Numbered from the stretch's first letter, positions 34,748 to 45,721 are shown. The stretch is 64,000 nt of DNA from Hydrangea macrophylla (GCA_033977485.1 CM066991.1:56973350-57037349); one strand, 5' to 3'. Notes: generated by a model not told the origin, from the letters alone. Made by a program: numbers and translations.

Positions 34748-35437
34748 TGTAGACACCCCAATTTTGACCAACCGTCGAATTCAGGAGAGTGTCGCCTCCG
34801 TATCCGATGATAACAAGGACCGGAAGATTCGAAGTATTCCAAGCTCTTCAGAAAGTTCTCTAAAACGCGGTAAAATTTCACAGAAAAGAGAAAATACCAG
34901 GTATTTAGGAGAATTCAGGTATAAAACACAATTTTCAGAAAATATCCTCAAGAATCATTTGCTTTGAAAAAAGAAAAATCTAAAAGGGGAGATTTTAGCT
35001 ACAACCGGCACACGGCGGACTTCCACGGCACTCAGTGAGTGCCGCACGGCACTCACAGAGTGCCGAGCCGGCATTCACCAAGTGCCGCCATTAATTTTTG
35101 ACTGCCGTTCGCTTTTAAAGTCTGTATTTTGCAGAGCAATACGTATGCGTATGCGAATAAGAACAAAAACTGATAAAGTAAGACTGACAAAAACGCGGCA
35201 ATCCATTAATTTTCCGCGGCATTTGATGAATGCTGCGCGGCAGTCGCGTAGTGCCGCGACTGCAGTTATCAACCGCCGCGGCGGCATTCGCGGACTGCCG
35301 CGACAGTTTCTGGACTATCGCGCTGGGCAGCAGTCTGCATAATTTCAGAAAGTACACATTATACCAACAAATGAGAGAATTACACCTCTTTTTTGCTCCG
35401 AAATTCACCAAAAATACCTGGTAATTTTGCCTATAAG
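34748..35437 (+). repeat. Truncated 3' LTR of Ogre1
   Basis: It matches 19116-19805 from TGTAGACACCCC to CCTATAAG and then stops; the next base belongs to Athila gag in the opposite orientation. About 2.2 kb of LTR and the right TSD are missing. The break is at the TATA box. Confidence 0.9.
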
Positions 35438-36321
35438 CTCAAAGTTTCAAATATTTTCCAGGCCTCATCGGCGCTTTTGTGTAAGAAGGTACCCGCACAA
35501 ACGGCATCGACGGTATTACGAACAGAGGGAATAAGTCCCTCGTAAAAAACCTGTACCAACTGCCACTTAGGAACCTGATGATGTGGGCAGGAACGTAATA
35601 ATTCTTTAAATTTCTCCCATGTGTCATAAAGTGTTTCCCCATCTTGCATCACAAAATTAGTTATAGATTTTCTTATCTGATTAGTTCTTGTGATTGGGAA
35701 AAACTTTTGTAAAAATGCAGTATGTAATGCTTCCCATGTTTTTATAGTGTTTGGCTCAAGTGATTGAAGCCAGTACTTCGCTTTATCCTTTAAAGAGAAT
35801 GGGAAGAGACGCAGTTTTAATTCATCATCAGTGAAATTTTGGATTTTTAACGTAGAGCATATATCTTGGAATTCTCCTAAGTACTGATAAGGGTCTTCAT
35901 TTATACGGCCATGAAAAGAAGGAAGTAGCGAAATGGTAGACGACTTTATCTCAAAGTGAGATGCCGTCGCCTCCGGTAATTCGATACCTGCTTGAGGCGC
36001 GTAAGTCGTAGGAATAAAATAATCTTTAAGCGGAAGAGGTGGCGGTATATTAGGGTTATTATTGTTATTTCCATTGTTTTGATTATTTCCAATGTCGGCC
36101 ATTGGAATAGGTTCTATGTTAATAAAGCGTGGTTTCTTTAGGTTTTTAAGGGTAGTACGTATTTCGGACTCAAACAACGACGATGGTTTCGGAGTTAATT
36201 CGTCGTCTATGTTTAACCTAGTTCTAGAAGTTATGTTTGAATACTTGTTAATTCTTAATGTACGTTCAAGTTCAAGATTGCAAGGTTTTAATTCCGGTAT
36301 ACTTGAGCGTGTACCAAACAT
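35438..36321 (-). pseudogene. Athila-type gag, N-terminal part
   Basis: The open frame from the ATG 36321 (MFGTRSSIPE) carries an Asn-rich linker and then the Athila-type gag blocks FHGRINEDPYQYLGEFQDIC, LRLFPFSLKDKAKYWLQSL, WEALHTAFLQKFFP, GETLYDTWEKFKELLRSCPH and DEAWKIFETLS. The gag domain is complete as far as it goes, with no stop. It then runs into the Ogre1 LTR at 35437, which supplies an accidental TAG. The zinc knuckle, protease and everything downstream are missing here. Confidence 0.9.
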
Positions 36322-36790
36322 AAACTAAAAGAAAATAAACTAAAAACAAAAACTGACTCAAATAAAAAAAAAACAAATAGCAATCACGCAACTAAGATAA
36401 CAAGCACTCAACTACTGTGATGCATGTAAATTATCCTGTAATGCAGTGACCACGTCAATTACCAGCGCCCTGGGTGTCCTAGCTAATGCAGTGCAATTAA
36501 CCCTAAACTAATGCAAATAGTGCGTCACAGCGCCCTGAATTACAGTGGTTTAAAGCGAGTTTCACAAGAAGCAATTTATTTTATTTTATTTGTATTTTTT
36601 CGCGTAAGCTCCTTTGATGTGCTAAGCTATTCCTCTCGAAAACGTTAGAATTTGATGACTCGAGAAACTACAAAATAAAAAGAAAAGTTAGTGACTCAAA
36701 ATAAAACAAAACAAAAAAAAGAAAAAGAAAACCTAATCTAATATTTACGAATTAACTAAACTAAGATTTTAAAACTAAAGGTAATAATTC
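36322..36790 (-). other. Leader of the Athila-like element
   Basis: Between gag and PBS are about 470 bases rich in A on the plus strand. Nothing coding is seen. Confidence 0.7.
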
Positions 36791-36811
36791 AATCCCCGGC
36801 AACGGCGCCAA
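36791..36811 (-). other. Primer binding site of the Athila-like element
   Basis: The minus strand reads TGGCGCCGTTGCCGGGGATT, the tRNA-Asp-type PBS usual in Athila elements, five bases inside the LTR end. Confidence 0.9.
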
Positions 36812-36816
36812 AAATT

Positions 36817-38296
36817 GATCTTGTCAAAATCAAGATATAAAAGTATGCTTAACTTATGCTTTACTTTCAAAAGATTTGAAGTGTGGAAGTAAAGGTCGAA
36901 CCCACAGAGATTGAATACTATGCACATTAATTTTTAAAACCTAAATTTAGTTAATTAAGAAAAACGGATTTTGGATTTAATTTGAATTAAACTAATAACA
37001 ATAAAAGTAAATCTAAAGTATGAAAGCAATTAAATATTTGTTTTTATAATAATTTTAAGGAACCTAGGATTGCAAATCCACCACTAGCTTCATAATAAGG
37101 GTATTTACGAATTACTTTAGCTTATTAAGTTGGATGATAATGGGGAATTGTAGCTACAAGTCCAATTCCTCCGTCAAGAAAATAACTATGGTTCAAGCAC
37201 CAACATAATCCATCTTCTGTTAGCACGAATTATCCCACACTATACTAGGGTTGTGGTATAATCCATCTAATCTAGGCATGGACTATTCGGATACTTGATA
37301 GCACAATTCAATTTAAGCATCATTACATGTAAATAATCTAAACAAGCACAGCAAGCATAGATCATTGAGCACACTACCATCAAAATAGATCTAAGACAAG
37401 AATAGATTTTGAAAGTAACGATTTAATCAATAAAAGCACGATTTATTTATAAAAATCCTCAGAACATGTAACTGTCATCCATACGTAATAAAAATAAAAT
37501 AAAAACATAAAATACACCCTATTACTTGGCTAGGGTTTCATTGAAACCCTAGATCTAGAGTTTAGTTGTCCATAGAATTGATGAACAGCAAGAGGTTGAT
37601 GGAGGAGGCCATGGGAATCCTTGGTCTTCTTCTTCTTCTCCTTCTCCTTTCTTTCCTCTCTTCAGTGGCTAAAATTTTAGTTATATATGGCTGTATCTAA
37701 TGTTGTGTAATGATGTATAACCTTCAATTTGATTTAGAATAGGATTTATATAGAGTTTGGAAGGATTTAGGAAGCTTTCCTAAGCCAAATCGTACTAAAA
37801 CTCCTATATTTACGTTTCTGGACGTCATATGCACAAACCACCTTCGCTGGGCACTTTAATTTAATAAGATACGCATTTATTGGTTTTTTCACAGGTCGCT
37901 CGCGCGAGGTCCTTTTTGCTGCACTGCGCAACTTTCGTAGAATTCCGATAACATTTTGCTCGGAACTCGAATTGACTCGCCGTTTGAAGCCACGCGTCCG
38001 CAACTCGAAGATCTACATTTTATATCTCTAGAGAAATTTCTCAATTCTAAAGTATTCTTTGTCAAAAATGTGATTTTCCAAGGCTGCTACTGCATTCAGC
38101 TTTCACCGGAATCACCGTTTGAGCCCAGAATGACTTCCAAAGCCACTAATCATTGGATTTTTGTGCATTTTCAAGTTAAAGCTCCAAATCCTACAAAATT
38201 TAGAATACCTTATTAAAAAATAACTAATAAGTACATGAAAAGGGCTAACAAAGCGTATTTTTAGAACTAAAAATGGCAACTATTCGTCGCCGATCA
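36817..38296 (-). repeat. 5' LTR of the Athila-like element (1480 bp)
   Basis: In the sense direction it runs from TGATCGGCGACG at 38296 to ACAAGATCA at 36817. It matches 49008-50493 in inverse orientation with few changes; one difference is a 13-base gap inside the TCGCGCGAG palindrome at 37887-37905. A TATA box lies at 37745-37753. Confidence 0.92.
37745..37753 (-). promoter_or_regulatory. TATA box of the Athila 5' LTR
   Basis: CTATATAAA on the minus strand, followed by AATCCTATTC; the same sequence is at 49562-49570 in the other LTR. Confidence 0.55.
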
Positions 38297-38499
38297 GTTT
38301 GTTATGACGATATTGAAGCGAGTCATAATGTTTCTTATAAGGAGAGGCCCGTGAAGATTCTAGATAGAGTATCATGAAGCTGAGGAATAAAGATATCCTG
38401 TTGGTGAAGGTTCAGTGGAATCACCCTGACGAGAATGAAGCCTCGTGGGAAGTCGAAGCTGATATGAGAAAGAGATACCCGGAGTTGTTTCAGGACTAG
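38297..38499 (+). pseudogene. Integrase C-terminal/chromodomain tail of element D
   Basis: This encodes YKERPVKILDRVS, KLRNKDILLVKVQWNHP and EASWEVEADMRKRYPELF, the conserved chromodomain-bearing end of chromovirus-type integrases, then a stop at 38497. One in-frame TGA lies after the DRVS block. The chromodomain would guide insertion into chromatin. Confidence 0.8.
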
Positions 38500-38504
38500 T
38501 TAGT

Positions 38505-38544
38505 CTTGATTTTGGGGACAAAATCCTGTTGAAGGAAGGAAGGA
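38505..38544 (+). other. Polypurine tract region of element D
   Basis: GGGGACAAAATCCTGTTG followed by the purine run AAGGAAGGAAGGA, ending at the LTR start TGTAAC. This is the standard arrangement of this lineage. Confidence 0.8.
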
Positions 38545-39283
38545 TGTAACAACCTGCATTTCCATTTAAATTTAAATTGCATTTCCATATTTAGTTTCTT
38601 ATTTTATGTAATAGAATCCTTTAGTTGGGAGCCAATTTGTGATTTATATAAATTCAAGTGTGCCGGTATTACATGTTCAAAGTTGTATTGCTGATTTCAA
38701 TTCTCATGTTTTCAATCTATTACTTGTTTTTATTTCTTGACAAATCCTTTTGGGGTCAAATTTTTATTTTTATAAAATTATTGATGCCTGTGTTGAATTT
38801 CATAACTGTATTTCAAAACGGTGAAAATGAATTCTTTTAACTCAAACAATATTTCTATAAAACTAGAAAATCAATTCTTACGTTAAAATGAATTTTTTGT
38901 ATTTTTTGGTGAACACCATGACACAAAAATACCACTTTGTGTTTAAAACTGTCCGCACCGCGTTAAACTTGCACATGCATTGGATTGGACGAAAAGATAG
39001 AAGTGACTTGTGTTTCTTTTCCATTTATGGAAACTAATCATTTGTTAAGGCCTTGTTTGGAAATGTTTGTAGTGTGTGTATTGATTTGTACCTTATAGCC
39101 AATTTTCCCAAACGCCTCAATCTACCCCCTATAAACCTATATTTGGCTCTTGGATAACTGTGGAGTTATCACAACTGTGGATATACATATATGTATATGC
39201 TAATTTCTGTATAATTGTGTAAGTATTAGAATTTTTATTTGTTTAGTATAAGAGAAACAACTTGGAACCCAAGTCCTTGAGTT

Positions 39284-39293
39284 CTATATAACA
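39284..39293 (+). promoter_or_regulatory. TATA box of the D 3' LTR
   Basis: CTATATAACA followed by AGCTCTCTCACACACAC, a typical plant initiator region. The other LTR has the same at 57851-57860 on the minus strand. Confidence 0.55.
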
Positions 39294-39884
39294 AGCTCTC
39301 TCACACACACATTCTCACAATCTGCACATTGATAAAACACAAGAGAGAGCTTGAGAGTTCATAGTTCCAGAAAATTCTAGAGAGAGAAAAGCTTCAATCT
39401 CCATAGCCAAGCTTGTAAATCTTCGACCATAGTGAGTATTTCCAACTCACTTGATATGTAATTACATAGTTCAATTACTGTTTATATGATTGATTTAAGA
39501 ATCACCATTGTTGACTTTACGTATGAACACCATAGCTTGAAAACATTGATTTTTCAACCTTAACCAAAATATATTTTTAGAGATAAAAATGAAAGATTAT
39601 ATACCATAGTTGCTGTATTTAAAGTTTTAAAGCTTAGTTTGTTCATAGGAGAAAGTATATTAAGATTGAAGTTTTGACCTCTTTTAGTTTTTCGTAAAAT
39701 TCGTGATCTACATTTGGATTCATGTAAAATTGATCATGGATTCATAATCCTTGTGAAAAATCGAAGAGATTCATATATGACATGTCCTATGAATGTTCAG
39801 ATTTGAATATGGGTCAAAAAGACCCTTAAATTATGAAATAGGGGAAGTTTTACGAAGAAGAAGAAGCCTTAGCTTCTCCTCGCA

Positions 39885-40130
39885 CATGCGATCATGCGAG
39901 CGGCCCGCTCGCGCGAGGTGTGTGTTTCCAGGCAGAAATAAAAGTTTTAAAAAAAAAATGAAAACTGGACAGGTCACACGAGCGGCCGACGCGAGCGACC
40001 CTCGCGCGAGCGGCCCGCGCGCCCGAGGTGTGTGATTCCTGACAGATAGAAAAGATTTTGTAAAGAAAATTGAAAAATGGGGTAATCGCGCGAGTGACTC
40101 GCGCAAGCGGCCTACCCGCGCGACCTAGCA
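39885..40130. repeat. CGCGCGAGCGGCC palindromic repeats in LTR D
   Basis: Three GC-rich blocks of GCGAGCGGCCCGC / TCGCGCGAG words are separated by GTGTGTGATTCCTGACAG-type spacers. The counterpart is at 56985-57230. The Athila LTRs carry the same short word at 37887 and 49395. Confidence 0.7.
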
Positions 40131-40484
40131 GTTTTTAGTTTTTATCTGTTTTCTATTAAGGGATTGTTTGGACCAATTTTAAAGGCTATTAAGGTTCTGT
40201 TTGAGAATTTTACTAAATCAGAATATTGTTTACTATGTTTGGATTATTATAGCAATAAACTACGACTTAATACACATGTTATTCCTGTTTCTAGTTGTTT
40301 ACACATTTTGTATAAAGCTGCATGTCATACATGTGGAGTCAGTTGTACTTGCATGGTGAGTGTTAGTCAGTGTGGAAAAGAGTATGTGGTTGAGATTGTG
40401 TTGTGGACACTCCTTGGTAATTGTGTACCAAAGTGTAATGTGTTTGAGATTGCGGCGAGAGTATCTTTGAAACGCGACGGTTAC

Positions 40485-40745
40485 AAAATTGGACACTTCC
40501 TATTGCCCATGGTAGCGCTAAAGTGTGTGACGCTGAACTTGGACATTCCCTGGCACCCATGGTAGTGCTAAAGTGTGGCCTACGGACACTCCCTGGTACC
40601 CGAGTCTGGATACTGCATGAGGTTTTTCCGGTATTTACGAGGCAGATTAGGTACAAAAATGTGAGGCATTGGACACTCCCTGATACCCTGTACTAAAGTG
40701 CGAGGCAAACTGGACACTCCCTAGTTCCCCGTTACTAAAGTGTGG
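40485..40745. repeat. GGACACTCCCTGG repeat cluster in LTR D
   Basis: About five units of GGACA(C/T)TCCCTGGTACCC...TAAAGTGTG spaced 40-100 bases apart. The counterpart is at 56370-56720. Confidence 0.75.
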
Positions 40746-41403
40746 TCATCTTAGTGTTTCAAAGATACTGGTGTGAGAGAGTAGGTTATGTGTTTGTGAA
40801 AAGAGTTAGTAAGATGAGTCGGTGCATTGTTTTCATACACGGTCACATGTAACATGAGAGAAAGTCTTACTAATGTTATTTTTATTAGTTCATCATGCGG
40901 ACTTACTTCTATGATATTAATATGTTGGATTCTATTATCGAAAATAGTGAATGAGTATGTTTTACATTTGAGCATATGTTTTTAATACTCACCAGCTTCA
41001 ATAAGCTGACAACGTTGATGCGTCCTGGACATTCTTGTCGAGGCTTTTCAGGTTATAATCAGGAGGGACCTTATGACTATGCTAATTGAGAAAGGCTGCT
41101 TATGAAGAGAAACTGTTTATCATTATCTTACGTTTTAAGTTATGAACTGGAATTGTAATAAGGATGACTGTAATAGATGATAGTTATTATTTTGTTTCAG
41201 GGCAGTCTGTGCCTTTAGGTGATCCCGTGCTGTAATATTTATTAAGTTAGGAAAGATTTGTAAGGCTTGATTGCTCTACTCTGATTTATGGTTTTATGTT
41301 GTTCAACATTTGGGACGGAATCGATCCTTCAAACTGTCGCAACCTACGGGTCCATGAAGGAAATTAAACGCTTTCCATATTTATGCTACGTCGGGGCGTG
41401 ACA

Positions 41404-41928
41404 ATAATTGAGGCAGAATTGCTTCAAAGAGTCTGGCAATGACTGGAGTACGATATCGACCTGGGTTTCCCCGTCGATTTTAGCTCCAAGGATCTCTAGT
41501 TCATTAAGAAGAGATTTCATCTTAAGAACATGATCTCTTACAGGCGTCCCCTCAGCCATGGTTGTGTTCATCAAGTCTTTCATGGCAACCTTCCTAGCAG
41601 CACGACTTTGATCCCCGAACATCTCTCGGAGGCTCTACATCATGTTATAGGCACTGGCCATTGACTAATGCTGATGTTGCAGAACATTCGACATGGATGC
41701 CAAAATGTAACACCGTGCCATCTCATCAGCCTTGACCCATTTCTTGTGAGCCTGGACTTCCTTAGTGGTTGCCCCCTTACCAGGTTGCTCAGGACATTCT
41801 TGAGTAAGCACATACTTGTACTCTTCAGCAGTTAAAACAATATCCAAATTCCTTTTTCAGTCTATATAGTTTGGTCCAGTAAGTTTGTTTTCTTTAAGTA
41901 TAACAGCGAGTGGATTGAAAGAACCCAT
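41404..41928 (-). pseudogene. Copia-type gag, N-terminal part
   Basis: The frame opens at the ATG 41928 with MGSFNPLAVILKENKLTGPN, then LDIVLTAEEYKYVL, KADEMARCYILASMSNVLQHQH, FGDQSRAARKVAMKDLM and MKSLLNELEILG, and LPDSLKQFCLNY at the break, the usual Ty1/copia gag (UBN2-type) sequence. Three in-frame stops occur where TGG or CAG codons are conserved. It ends at element D's TSD (ATAAT, 41404-41408); the next codons of the gene are at 58598 on the other strand. Confidence 0.85.
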
Positions 41929-42167
41929 GTAAAAGCCTGAGAATCACATAATATAAATAATTATGTTTGGGCAAAAAATTACTATGGATTCGAGTTGAAA
42001 ATATTGGTTCCCTCTACTATATTTGAAAAGAATCTGCCAGCAACCTGATACACCGCAAATAGTATGACTCGATGGGAAGCCATATATTATACATCATTTG
42101 TTCAGATAGGCGATTGCCTTTTAATTTTACTATCTAGGCGATGTACCTTGTCTAGTAAAATTAAACT
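41929..42167 (-). other. Upstream region of copia gag
   Basis: 240 bases with no recognisable copia LTR end or iMet PBS. A 13-base perfect inverted repeat (TTTAATTTTACTA / TAGTAAAATTAAA, 42120-42132 and 42153-42165) abuts the CACTA end. Confidence 0.5.
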
Positions 42168-42600
42168 CACTACACCAAAAGGGCACATTACTAACGGTAA
42201 TTTACCGTTAGTAAAATTATTACTAACGGACTATTACCGTTAGGAATAAAGTGTGACTAATAATTCTAACGGAATTTCTAACGGTAATTTTCCTAACAGA
42301 AAATTATTTTTACTAACGGTAATTTACCGTTAGTAATATGTTTACTAATGGATATTTTTTATCAGTAATTTATTATTTCTAACGGAAATATTCCGTTAGT
42401 AATATTTATTCTAACGGTTTATTTTCTAACACTTTTGTATACAAAATACTAACGGAATTTTGTAACGGATTTTTACCGTTAATAATTTCATTACTAACTG
42501 TTTGTAATATAATAGTTTCTAACACTTTCGAGACAATTACTAACGGTTTGTTTTCTAACACGTGTAAGAATACTAACGGAAATTATCCGTCAGTAATTAT
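42168..42600 (+). mobile_element. CACTA (En/Spm) transposon end with subterminal repeats
   Basis: It starts with the terminal sequence CACTACACCAAAAGGGC. The next 430 bases are packed with TAACGG/CCGTTA words in both directions, including two identical 27-base palindromes at 42187-42213 and 42314-42340 (arm TTACTAACGGTAA). This is the architecture of CACTA ends, where the transposase binds many short subterminal motifs. The opposite end was not found in the window, so the element is truncated or rearranged. Confidence 0.8.
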
Positions 42601-44100
42601 TTTAAATATGAAAAACATAAATACTAAAATATGATCCCCAATTTTATTTGCACCTTATTTTGCCACATCACATTTACTATAAACATATAATAAGCTCAAA
42701 TCCAAACCATAATAAATACAAGCTCAATCTATATTAAATACAAAAAAATATAATCCAAAATAAGCATAATTATCCTTAAATACAAACTGTTTCTAAATCC
42801 AAACCAAAACTAACAAACCATGTGACTTTCATCTGGCCAAAATCTATATTAAATATTAACAATATTTTTTATATCCTTGGGTCTCTCAACATAAACTTAA
42901 CAAAAAAATCGTGTAAAAAATTGAAACTTATAATTATGTGACTTTCTTCTTGCCCAAATCTTTAGTACGTATTAAACTATGCTTACACTTCTCAACTCCC
43001 ACCGGCTGTCTAAGTATTGGAACTCTTCATTGGTCAAGTCTCTTCTCCTTGCAATATAGAAACACAAATACAGACTCGAACGCAACAAGATGTCAGGACA
43101 AAAGGCAATAAGATCATTAAGCACGCATTGGCTATAATAAGATTTGAAGATAAAATCATGAACTGCTAGCTTATGCAGCCCATAATTGCTAATGTTACAG
43201 CTAACTAAACAAACCAAACTTGACAGGGAATGAAGTATTTAAGAAAGCAATCTGCATAAGCACAAAATAAGGGGGAAAGACCATGAATTTGTTGAATTTT
43301 GTGGTAGAACATAATTGTAATTAAGAGCCGATTTTCCTTTTATACTACCATTGAATTTTGTGACTCTTCTATGAAGATTTGGGACAACTTGGGACGAGTG
43401 GGTCGTCAATGATTTTCACAAGTGTACCAAATATATAAAAGTTAAATGTCATATTATTCGAGATTTGCTGATGAAGAAACCGATTGCACGTCTTATGTTC
43501 ACTCAGATAATCAGCCAGGTGATGTTGTACATAGCCTTTAGTTTGGGTTCCTTTACAATATTTATCTTTCAAGTTGGGCATGTCAGAGTTTATTTTTTTT
43601 GCTTTATTTTAAGGTTATTCTTGTACTTTTCCTCGTGTTAATATATATTTTCACAGTGGAAGGGCATAAAATTAAGTTGCCTAAACTCATTTCTAGTATT
43701 TCGCTCTTCTCTCTTTCCTCCTCTTTCCTTCATTTTTCTTCTACCCTCCTATATTTTCTTCTTCCTCCTTCTAACCCTAATATCCTATTATACTACTTAA
43801 CTCTTATATTGGAGATCTTAAGTATGGCTAAAAGCACTAGCTTCAAGGAACAACTTTTTGGTAACAAACAGAACTTGCTTCTCTTTTTTTTTTCTTTTCT
43901 AAAACTAGGAGTCATTAAAGTGTTCAAGATACTAGAAAGACTTGAAACATGTCCTACTTGTTGTGAGATCAAGAGACTTAACAAACTAAGTTGTTGATTT
44001 CATTTTAACAAAAGCCATGCAGAACTTCCACAAGAAAATAACAAAGAGAGCAACTAAAGAGTAAAGAGAGAATTTAGTTGAGAGACGGATCAAGGAAAAA
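42601..44100. other. AT-rich interior beside the CACTA end, unassigned
   Basis: No transposase is recognised. Open stretches at 42972-43217 (minus) and 43599-43997 (plus, with a Leu/Ser-rich start and MAKSTSFKEQLFGNKQ) show no family that I know. They may be captured or decayed exons. The segment is probably cargo of the CACTA element. Confidence 0.4.
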
Positions 44101-44108
44101 GAAATTAC

Positions 44109-44212
44109 CATTTTTGTTAAGATATTTTTTCCGAAAACCAAAGCATCCCCTGAAGTAGGAGGAATGGGGCCAACAAGCATAGAAATTGTTGTACTTTTAC
44201 CAGCTCCATTGT
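44109..44212 (-). pseudogene. ABCA-type transporter exon fragment (Walker A)
   Basis: The minus strand encodes [16 protein letters not shown] followed by [16 protein letters not shown], which matches the first nucleotide-binding domain of plant ABCA (ABC1-like) transporters around the Walker A (P-loop) motif. It ends at a GTAATT splice donor (44108). Only this exon is recognised, and the 5' border is unclear. It is either a captured host gene fragment inside the CACTA element or a remnant of a broken gene. Confidence 0.75.
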
Positions 44213-44517
44213 CCCCTTCAGAATTAACATTTCAAATCAGTTTACACAATGAAATCAAAGACAAAATAATGTTTTAAGTGATGAATCGAAAGAAAAAATA
44301 AAATAACCTACAAAAAAACTGGTACTCAAACGGGAAAAAGAAAGCACAAGAATGGCTAAATTCTTATTTAAAATTAAAGTATGTTTCCTGTTTCAAGATT
44401 TCTTATCCTGCCATTTTAAAGCTTAACTACGGAAGATAAAGAGAACAGGACAATCTCAATGATGAGCAAAAATCTTAAGTAGATGGTGATAAGGTACTGG
44501 AGTCATTTTCTCCTTAC

Positions 44518-44586
44518 CCGAAGATGTTCATATAATCGAAGTGCTGAGAATTGATTAACCAACTGTTGTTGAATGCACCATTCCCT
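44518..44586 (-). pseudogene. Possible exon of an unidentified gene
   Basis: Between an AG and a GTAAGG, the minus strand reads WCIQQQLVNQFSALRLYEHL without a stop. The composition is protein-like and the borders fit an exon, but the family is not recognised. It lies 300 bases upstream (in its own direction) of the ABCA exon and could be from the same or another captured gene. Confidence 0.3.
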
Positions 44587-44837
44587 CTTGAATATTCATG
44601 TTGATGTTAGTTAAAATAACAAGCAAGACTGAATTTGTTCAATTTCTACAGCACTTGTTGAGTTACAATCCAACATTGACAAAAATGCAAAATTATAAAA
44701 TAATAGGCCTCACCAACACTAGCTCTCAATCAAGAAGCTATATATACAGTGACACAAATAGTGAAAAATCTAAAGAATGTGTGAAATTTCATGCCAATCA
44801 AATGCTCAAATTTTCAGATCGTGAGTGATCTCATATA

Positions 44838-44841
<4 letters not shown>

Positions 44842-44903
<62 letters not shown>
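44842..44903. repeat. CT microsatellite
   Basis: An uninterrupted run of about 30 CT dinucleotides. Confidence 0.95.
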
Positions 44904-44904
<1 letters not shown>

Positions 44905-44905
<1 letters not shown>

Positions 44906-45100
44906 GTACATTTCTTTGAGTCCTTTTAACATGGACCAATCATGTGTACGCATGTATTATAATTTATATTGGTCCATTATGTGCGTGTACGTTTCTTTGG
45001 GTCCTTTTCACATGGACCAATCATGTGTACACATGTATTATTGGTCCATTATGTGTGCACACATATTGTTGTAGACACGCTTATACACATGGACCAATCA
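44905..45100. repeat. Short tandem repeat with ATGGACCAATCATGTGTAC units
   Basis: Two to three imperfect units of roughly 80 bases, each with CATGGACCAATCA and ATTGGTCCATTATGTG, which are partly inverted relative to each other. It follows the CT run directly. Confidence 0.75.
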
Positions 45101-45257
45101 CACTTGAAAATAATAAAAAAAAGCATATAAGGAAATTTACCTAAGGATGTATATGATAATCTAATTATACAAGTGTTGCCTGAAACCCAAAACCTCCACA
45201 GAATTTAGTCTTTAAATTTAAGCAACATATGCAAGATAATGTTAACTTCAAAAGAAC

Positions 45258-45367
45258 ATAATCTAGGGCTGTAATATCAAATCTATGAACACACGTATTG
45301 TCACAGTTAACAAATTATAATATGCTTATAGCTAATCTAGGACTGTAATATCAAATCTATGAACATA
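45258..45367. repeat. Direct repeat of TAATCTAGGRCTGTAATATC
   Basis: Two copies of a 34-base unit that continues ...AAATCTATGAACA, at about 45260 and 45333. Confidence 0.7.
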
Positions 45368-45721
45368 TGAGGGTCACTTTTTCTTTAATTTTGTTCCTTC
45401 TTCCAATTCAATGCAATAGTGACCCCAATGTCAAACAAATTTGTTAATAAGGATTTGGCTGAGTGCCTTGCCAAACGTCCTGCTTATTGACAACAACATG
45501 ATCATCAGTGAAGAAATAACCGCCAATGGAAAGAAACAGACAAGTTTCTTAATCAAGGACATCATTTTCAATTACAAAAAGTAGTTGACATTAGCTATAA
45601 ACAGTAACCATTATCATAAAACATACAAGGCGTTGTGGAAATGTTTTTAGGTGTGCATGTGTGCATCCTATAACATGCAAATGTATGTATACTGGCACAA
45701 TAGCTAAATAATGACATCATT

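Larger units (their letters stand above)
19116..35437 (+). mobile_element. Ogre1: Ogre/Tat-lineage Ty3/gypsy retrotransposon with antisense genes
   Basis: The element runs from TGTAGACACC at 19116 to a truncated 3' LTR ending at 35437, 16.3 kb. The order is LTR, tRNA-Arg-type PBS, leader, gag, protease with G-patch, RT, RNase H, second RNase H, integrase, a 4.9-kb spacer with two antisense genes, PPT and 3' LTR. A second RNase H after the first, long LTRs and a large 3' spacer are typical of the Tat/Ogre lineage. It is inserted in the C 5' LTR (CACTA at 19111-19115 is the likely TSD). The coding frame has only two stop codons and no frameshift, so it was active fairly recently. Confidence 0.9.
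35438..38296 (-). mobile_element. Athila-like element, 5' fragment (inverted)
   Basis: On the minus strand: LTR 38296-36817, a tRNA-Asp-type PBS, leader and the N-terminal part of gag, broken at 35438. It pairs with the 3' fragment at 46830-50493, which lies on the plus strand. Both LTRs are flanked by the same TSD, CAAAC when read outward, which shows that the two fragments were one insertion. Confidence 0.85.
38297..41403 (+). mobile_element. Element D, 3' fragment (inverted relative to its body)
   Basis: The plus strand reads the last part of a chromovirus-like integrase, a PPT and a complete LTR. The rest of D is on the minus strand at 50494-58597. The protein frame broken at 50494 continues here once the CAAAC duplication and the Athila insertion are discounted, and the TSD ATAAT flanks both outer LTR ends. 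Confidence 0.88.
38545..41403 (+). repeat. 3' LTR of element D (2859 bp)
   Basis: From TGTAACAACCTGC to ...CGGGGCGTGACA; it pairs with 55696-58597 in inverted orientation. It carries a TATA box, CGCGCGAGCGGCC-rich stretches (39890-40130) and a GGACACTCCCTGG repeat cluster. ORFs inside it are not conserved genes. Confidence 0.9.

Noticed and set aside
39793..40106. Arg/Ala-rich ORFs in LTR D
   Set aside because: They come from CGCGCGAGC palindromes; not kept in the partner LTR with the same frame.
45430..45520. Possible further captured exon on the minus strand (frame beginning GGYFFTDDHVVV)
   Set aside because: Short, two frames are equally open, and no family or convincing splice borders were recognised.
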